Assembly (NCBI GenBank): GCA_910584585.1 | Contig: CAJUBP010000001.1 | Span: 124,001 to 188,000 of the forward strand | Direction of reading: 5' to 3' | Source: an uncultured Lachnospiraceae bacterium | GTDB taxonomy: Bacteria > Bacillota > Clostridia > Lachnospirales > Lachnospiraceae | DNA length: 64,000 nt | Shown: piece by piece, positions 60,948 to 64,000 of the stretch | Numbering within the stretch: the stretch's first letter is position 1 | How the letters are laid out: each line of letters begins with the position of its first letter | The notes under the pieces: model-generated | The model's input: only the letters and a program-made list of their open reading frames with translations | Database searches by the model: none | Told to the model about the DNA's origin: nothing | Made by a program: the position numbers and the translations under genes

Positions 60948-62984
60948 TTATGGAAGCAGCAGCTTCTGGCCGGCGTAAATCTTGTCCCCGTCCTCAATTC
61001 CGTTGGCCTCACATACCTTTTTCATCATATCGCGGCTATGGTAAATATTAATGCAGATAGAAGCCAGCGTATCTCCCGGCTGAACGGTATAGTACCGGGG
61101 CTGTTCCGCAGATGTTTCCTGGGCAGACGCCTGGGTTTCTCCGGATCCGGTTTCATCCGCCTGGGTGTCATTTGAGGTTTCTCCCGACTGATCATTTCCT
61201 GCATTCCCTGCAGTTTCTCCTGACTGGCTGCCCTCTGCGCTTCCTGCCTGTACATCCTTAGTCGCCTGATCAGACGCTCCCTGGGTCTCTCCGTCTTGTA
61301 CGTCCTGTGCCCCTCCCTGGGTCTGCCCGTCTTGTACGTCCTGTGCCCCTCCCTGGGTCTGCCCGTCTTTTGCGTCCTGAGTCCCTCCCTGAGTCTGCCC
61401 ATCCTGGGACGCCGCCTGATCAGAGGCTGCATCTCCCTGCTCCTTTCCATCCCCGGTCTGCTGTCCTTCTTCCAAAGGCTCTACCTGGGATTCCACGCTT
61501 TCCACTACCACGCCATTTGGATTTTCTGAACGTTTCTCGGTGGATTCTTTGCTTCGCATGACATGAAGCACATCCTCCACTTCCTGCATTTTCCGGTAAT
61601 TATTAATCGTCGTAATTCCCAGAACACAGACTGCCACCAGGAAAAAAGAAGAAGCCGTATAGAGAAATCTCCGGTTTTGCCGCTCCACCTGTCTTCCATG
61701 CCTTGTAACCATCATATTCCGATAGGATTCCAAGGCTTCCTCTGCCTGGGTTTTCGGTTCTTCTAAATTGCTTCTGGCAAAAATCTTTTCCTGACTGCCG
61801 CTGTCACCTCTCAGTTCCCTGCGCAGTTTCCTGAATTCCTCAAGCTTAAGCTGAGAAGTCCTATGTTCTGTGTCACCAACCCCTGCATGCGGCCCTTCCG
61901 AATTCAAATCGCTCATCCTTGTATGGGAGTTTTCCGATTTTGCACCGCTCATCTCTGCATGGGAGCCTTCCGATTTTGTGCCGCTCATCTCTGCATGGGA
62001 GCCTTCCGATTTTGCACCGCTCAGCCCTGCATGGGAGCTTTCCAATTTTGTATCGCTCAGCCCTGCATGGGAGTTTTCTGACTTTACACCGCCAATCCCC
62101 GCTTGCAGTTCCTCCGATTTTGCATCGTCAATCCCCCTATGCAGTTTCCTTGGTTTTGCGTCACCATCTCCTATGTCTGTTCCTTCTTGCTTTGCTTTAC
62201 TGCTCTCTGGATAGGAGTTCTTTTCTGAGGAATCTTTCATTCCCGCCAGGCTGTTTCCGCTTTCCGGTTTCAAGGCTTCCGCCCCTGCTCCTTCTGCATT
62301 CTTTTCCGGCTGAATATGCCTGCTTTCCAGTTCTGAAACTTCTGCATCTGAACCTTCCGCATCTTTCTCTTCGAAAGCCGTAAGCTCTTCAAACCGCTGC
62401 TCCTCTTCTTTTTTATGAATCATATATTCCTGCATGGGAAGATTTTTCTCATAATAGATATAATAGCCCTCCCGTTTCTGCAGATAGCCCTGGTCATAGA
62501 TAAAGAAAACCTCTTCTCTCTCCAGCACGTCCAGCAGCATCAGAACCTTGTCCCTGCCGGAAAAATACTTCCGGTGGGCCGCTTCCACCGCCGGGGACAG
62601 TTCCATGGCCTGTCCCGCTTTTCCCAGAAACCATCCCACAATCTCCCGATCCGGGAAATATTTCTTCTGCTCTCTCTCCAGATTTTTCCAAAAATTGTCG
62701 TCCAAACAGATCTTGTCCCACTGAAACACGCCGGCGCCGCACTCCAGGGCCCCGTTGACAAAGGTATAGCGGATATCTTTTGCCATCTGGCTTTTACCCA
62801 AAAACACCGCGGCACAGGATTCTTTTTTTTCCGCAACGGCATTCAGGTAAGTATACACATAATCTTCTATGTAAATTTTATGCCTTCCCCCGGGGCTTCC
62901 CATCTGGCGGATATTCCTGGGCAGACTTATGTTTCCTTCTTTTTTCTCTTGCTGTAATCCGTCCTTGCAAACAATTTCTATCAT
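60948..62984 (-). CDS. LysM protein with MPN-like N-terminal domain
   Basis: 678 residues from MIEIVCKDGL (GAGGTG five bases before the ATG at 62984). Residues 30-190 resemble an MPN/JAB fold (KIYIEDYVYTYLNAVAEK, IVGWFLGKAG, AAHRKYFSGRDKVLMLLD, EEVFFIYDQ), but the metal-binding HxH of JAMM proteases is replaced. A long disordered part with 11-12-residue repeats (SGTKSEGSHAEM type, 61870-62150) follows. One membrane span (LYTASSFFLVAVCVLGITTI) leads to an outside Gln/Gly repeat (DGQTQGGAQDVQ, 61270-61400) and a final LysM domain (YYTVQPGDTLASICINIYHS). It joins the cytoplasm to the wall. Confidence 0.88.
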   Translation of the reverse strand: MIEIVCKDGLQQEKKEGNISLPRNIRQMGSPGGRHKIYIEDYVYTYLNAVAEKKESCAAVFLGKSQMAKDIRYTFVNGALECGAGVFQWDKICLDDNFWKNLEREQKKYFPDREIVGWFLGKAGQAMELSPAVEAAHRKYFSGRDKVLMLLDVLEREEVFFIYDQGYLQKREGYYIYYEKNLPMQEYMIHKKEEEQRFEELTAFEEKDAEGSDAEVSELESRHIQPEKNAEGAGAEALKPESGNSLAGMKDSSEKNSYPESSKAKQEGTDIGDGDAKPRKLHRGIDDAKSEELQAGIGGVKSENSHAGLSDTKLESSHAGLSGAKSEGSHAEMSGTKSEGSHAEMSGAKSENSHTRMSDLNSEGPHAGVGDTEHRTSQLKLEEFRKLRRELRGDSGSQEKIFARSNLEEPKTQAEEALESYRNMMVTRHGRQVERQNRRFLYTASSFFLVAVCVLGITTINNYRKMQEVEDVLHVMRSKESTEKRSENPNGVVVESVESQVEPLEEGQQTGDGKEQGDAASDQAASQDGQTQGGTQDAKDGQTQGGAQDVQDGQTQGGAQDVQDGETQGASDQATKDVQAGSAEGSQSGETAGNAGNDQSGETSNDTQADETGSGETQASAQETSAEQPRYYTVQPGDTLASICINIYHSRDMMKKVCEANGIEDGDKIYAGQKLLLP

Positions 62985-63144
62985 GCTTTCACCTCTTTTT
63001 TCCACATGGTAGCACATAATGTCTGCAATTTTTGGAAATCCCTGTCATGCCGGAGAAAAATATTTCGACCGGATTCTGCATTTTCCGGTTCTTCTCTCCA
63101 AAATCCGGTACAGCATTAGACTAAGGCAACCACATTTTCCAGCC

Positions 63145-63741
63145 CTACAATTCCGTCCGTCCTTCCAGGGCCCGGTACAGCGTCATTTCATCAATATATT
63201 CCAAATCTCCGCCCACCGGAACTCCGCTGGCAATCCTGGTCACCTTGATTCCTGTGGGCTTAATCAGTTTGCTGATATACATGGCCGTAGTCTCTCCTTC
63301 CAGGCTGGAGTTGGTGGCAATAATCACCTCGTCCACATCTTCCTGAAGACGCTGCATCAGCTCTTTTAACCGAATGTCCCCGGGGCCGATGCCCAGCATG
63401 GGGGAAATGGCTCCGTGGAGCACATGATACACCCCCTCATATTTATTGGTCTTCTCATAAGCCGCCAAATCCCTGGTGTCTTCCACCACCATAATCGTCT
63501 TGTGATCCCGGTTTTCATTTCTGCAGATGGGACACTGTTCCCCATCGGTGAGGGTAAAACAGGTTCTGCAGTATTTCACCTTTTTCCTGGACTCTATAAT
63601 CGCAGTGGAAAGCTCCTCCACCTGTTCCACCGGCATGTTCAGAATATGAAAAGCAAGCCGCTGCGCCGACTTGCTTCCAATTCCAGGCAGAGAAGATAAC
63701 TCTTCGATCAGTTTACTTATCTGACTGCTGTAATAATCCAC
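63145..63741 (-). CDS. recR: Recombination mediator RecR
   Basis: 198 residues: SSLPGIGSKSAQRLAFH (helix-hairpin-helix), the zinc finger CRTCFTLTDGEQCPIC, the TOPRIM segment TIMVVEDTRDLAAYEKT, and RIASGVPVGGDLEYIDEMT near the end. It loads RecA with RecF/RecO at gaps. It starts with GTG at 63741, seven bases after AGGAGG. It follows ybaB, the common order. Confidence 0.97.
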   Translation of the reverse strand: MDYYSSQISKLIEELSSLPGIGSKSAQRLAFHILNMPVEQVEELSTAIIESRKKVKYCRTCFTLTDGEQCPICRNENRDHKTIMVVEDTRDLAAYEKTNKYEGVYHVLHGAISPMLGIGPGDIRLKELMQRLQEDVDEVIIATNSSLEGETTAMYISKLIKPTGIKVTRIASGVPVGGDLEYIDEMTLYRALEGRTEL

Positions 63742-63823
63742 TTTATTTCCTCCTGTTTAAAATGGGAATTCGCCTCCCACTCCAATCTGCGCGGATACTG
63801 GCACTGGGAACGCAGCCGCCCCT

Positions 63824-64000
63824 TTAAAATGGGAACCCGCCTCCCATTCCTCCAAGTCCTCCGGTAATCTTAGACATGGATTGCTGAGACGCCTCCTCGA
63901 TCTGGCGGAGAGCTTCGTTGGTGGCTGCCATAATCAAATCCTCCAGCATCTCAATGTCATCGGGATCTACCACTTCTTCCGCAAGCTTTACTTTGGTCAC
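63824..64000 (-). CDS. ybaB: YbaB/EbfC nucleoid-associated protein, 5' end outside window
   Basis: The last 58 codons: KLAEEVVDPDDIEMLEDLIM, AATNEALRQIEEASQQSMSK and ITGGLGGMGGGFPF. This is the conserved end of YbaB/EbfC, a small DNA-binding protein usually encoded between dnaX and recR. The start lies beyond base 64000. The final 24 bases are nearly repeated about 67 bases downstream. Confidence 0.93.
   Translation of the reverse strand: MTKVKLAEEVVDPDDIEMLEDLIMAATNEALRQIEEASQQSMSKITGGLGGMGGGFPF

Noticed and set aside
61270..62150. Regular repeats considered as a possible CRISPR array
   Set aside because: No unique spacers; the repeats are contiguous and in frame within one protein-coding gene.
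61850..62400. Long plus-strand open frames over the LysM gene
   Set aside because: They are the complement of the repeat-rich coding sequence; repeats keep several frames open.

Overview
The window looks like a chromosomal segment of a motile, Gram-positive, low-to-mid-GC Clostridia, most likely a Lachnospiraceae. The reasons are the type I flagellar gene order with FliW/CsrA, sortase B with a TPKTG-type surface protein, DUF5711/LysM/CvpA housekeeping genes beside recR-ybaB, and GGAGG-type ribosome binding sites throughout. Species cannot be fixed from the sequence alone.

Layout. (1) 1-7902, minus strand: nonulosonic-acid glycosylation genes (neuB, FkbM methyltransferase, neuD-like acetyltransferase, hisH/hisF-type ammonia channel pair, PP-loop sugar amidotransferase, Maf-type flagellin glycosyltransferase) downstream of flagellin (8035-9252), which has a clear sigma-28 promoter and a possible CsrA-binding leader. 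(2) 9512-14190: a second sugar operon (glucose-1-phosphate cytidylyltransferase, CDP-glucose 4,6-dehydratase, reductase/epimerase, glycosyltransferase). (3) 14191-18718: a low-density region with a small holin-like toxin, three tandem ECF-like sigma factor paralogues carrying the same TTGAAA-N17-TAAAAT promoter, and a YafQ-type toxin-antitoxin pair. (4) 18742-28492: late flagellar operon flgM-flgN-flgK-flgK-flgL-fliW-csrA-flaG-fliD-fliS-orf, started by a sigma-28 promoter and closed by a terminator. (5) 28525-40210: a decayed AAA ATPase/nuclease gene with tandemly repeated start sites, a leucine-rich-repeat surface protein, its sortase B, and a giant 2436-residue secreted repeat protein. (6) 40552-44829, plus strand: an AT-rich accessory operon of an aminoglycoside-phosphotransferase-like kinase, a CFI-box protein, a QueC-like PP-loop enzyme and an MFS transporter. 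(7) 45003-58834: a mosaic of transposase remnants, six full Rpn-like PD-(D/E)XK genes plus one 3'-only copy, a metallopeptidase/diadenylate-cyclase-like gene pair, and a dGTPase remnant. (8) 58951-64000, minus strand: cvpA, DUF5711, LysM protein, recR and the 3' end of ybaB.

How the parts work together. Regions 1, 2 and 4 together describe building, export, regulation and glycan decoration of the flagellar filament. FliS and the genes around it chaperone filament parts, FlgM holds sigma-28 until the hook is finished, and FliW-CsrA adjusts flagellin translation. Region 5 is a cell-surface module.

Three candidates stand out as possible undescribed systems. First, the Rpn-like array: every copy has a strong internal Shine-Dalgarno and ATG that would make a separate C-terminal protein, with a variable number of 24-base repeats, like the E. 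coli Rpn genes-within-genes toxin-antitoxin system. Second, an HExxH metallopeptidase translationally coupled to a DisA/DacA-like protein, with its 5' end cut by a transposase remnant. Third, the kinase/CFI-box/QueC-like/MFS operon, which lacks any other queuosine gene.
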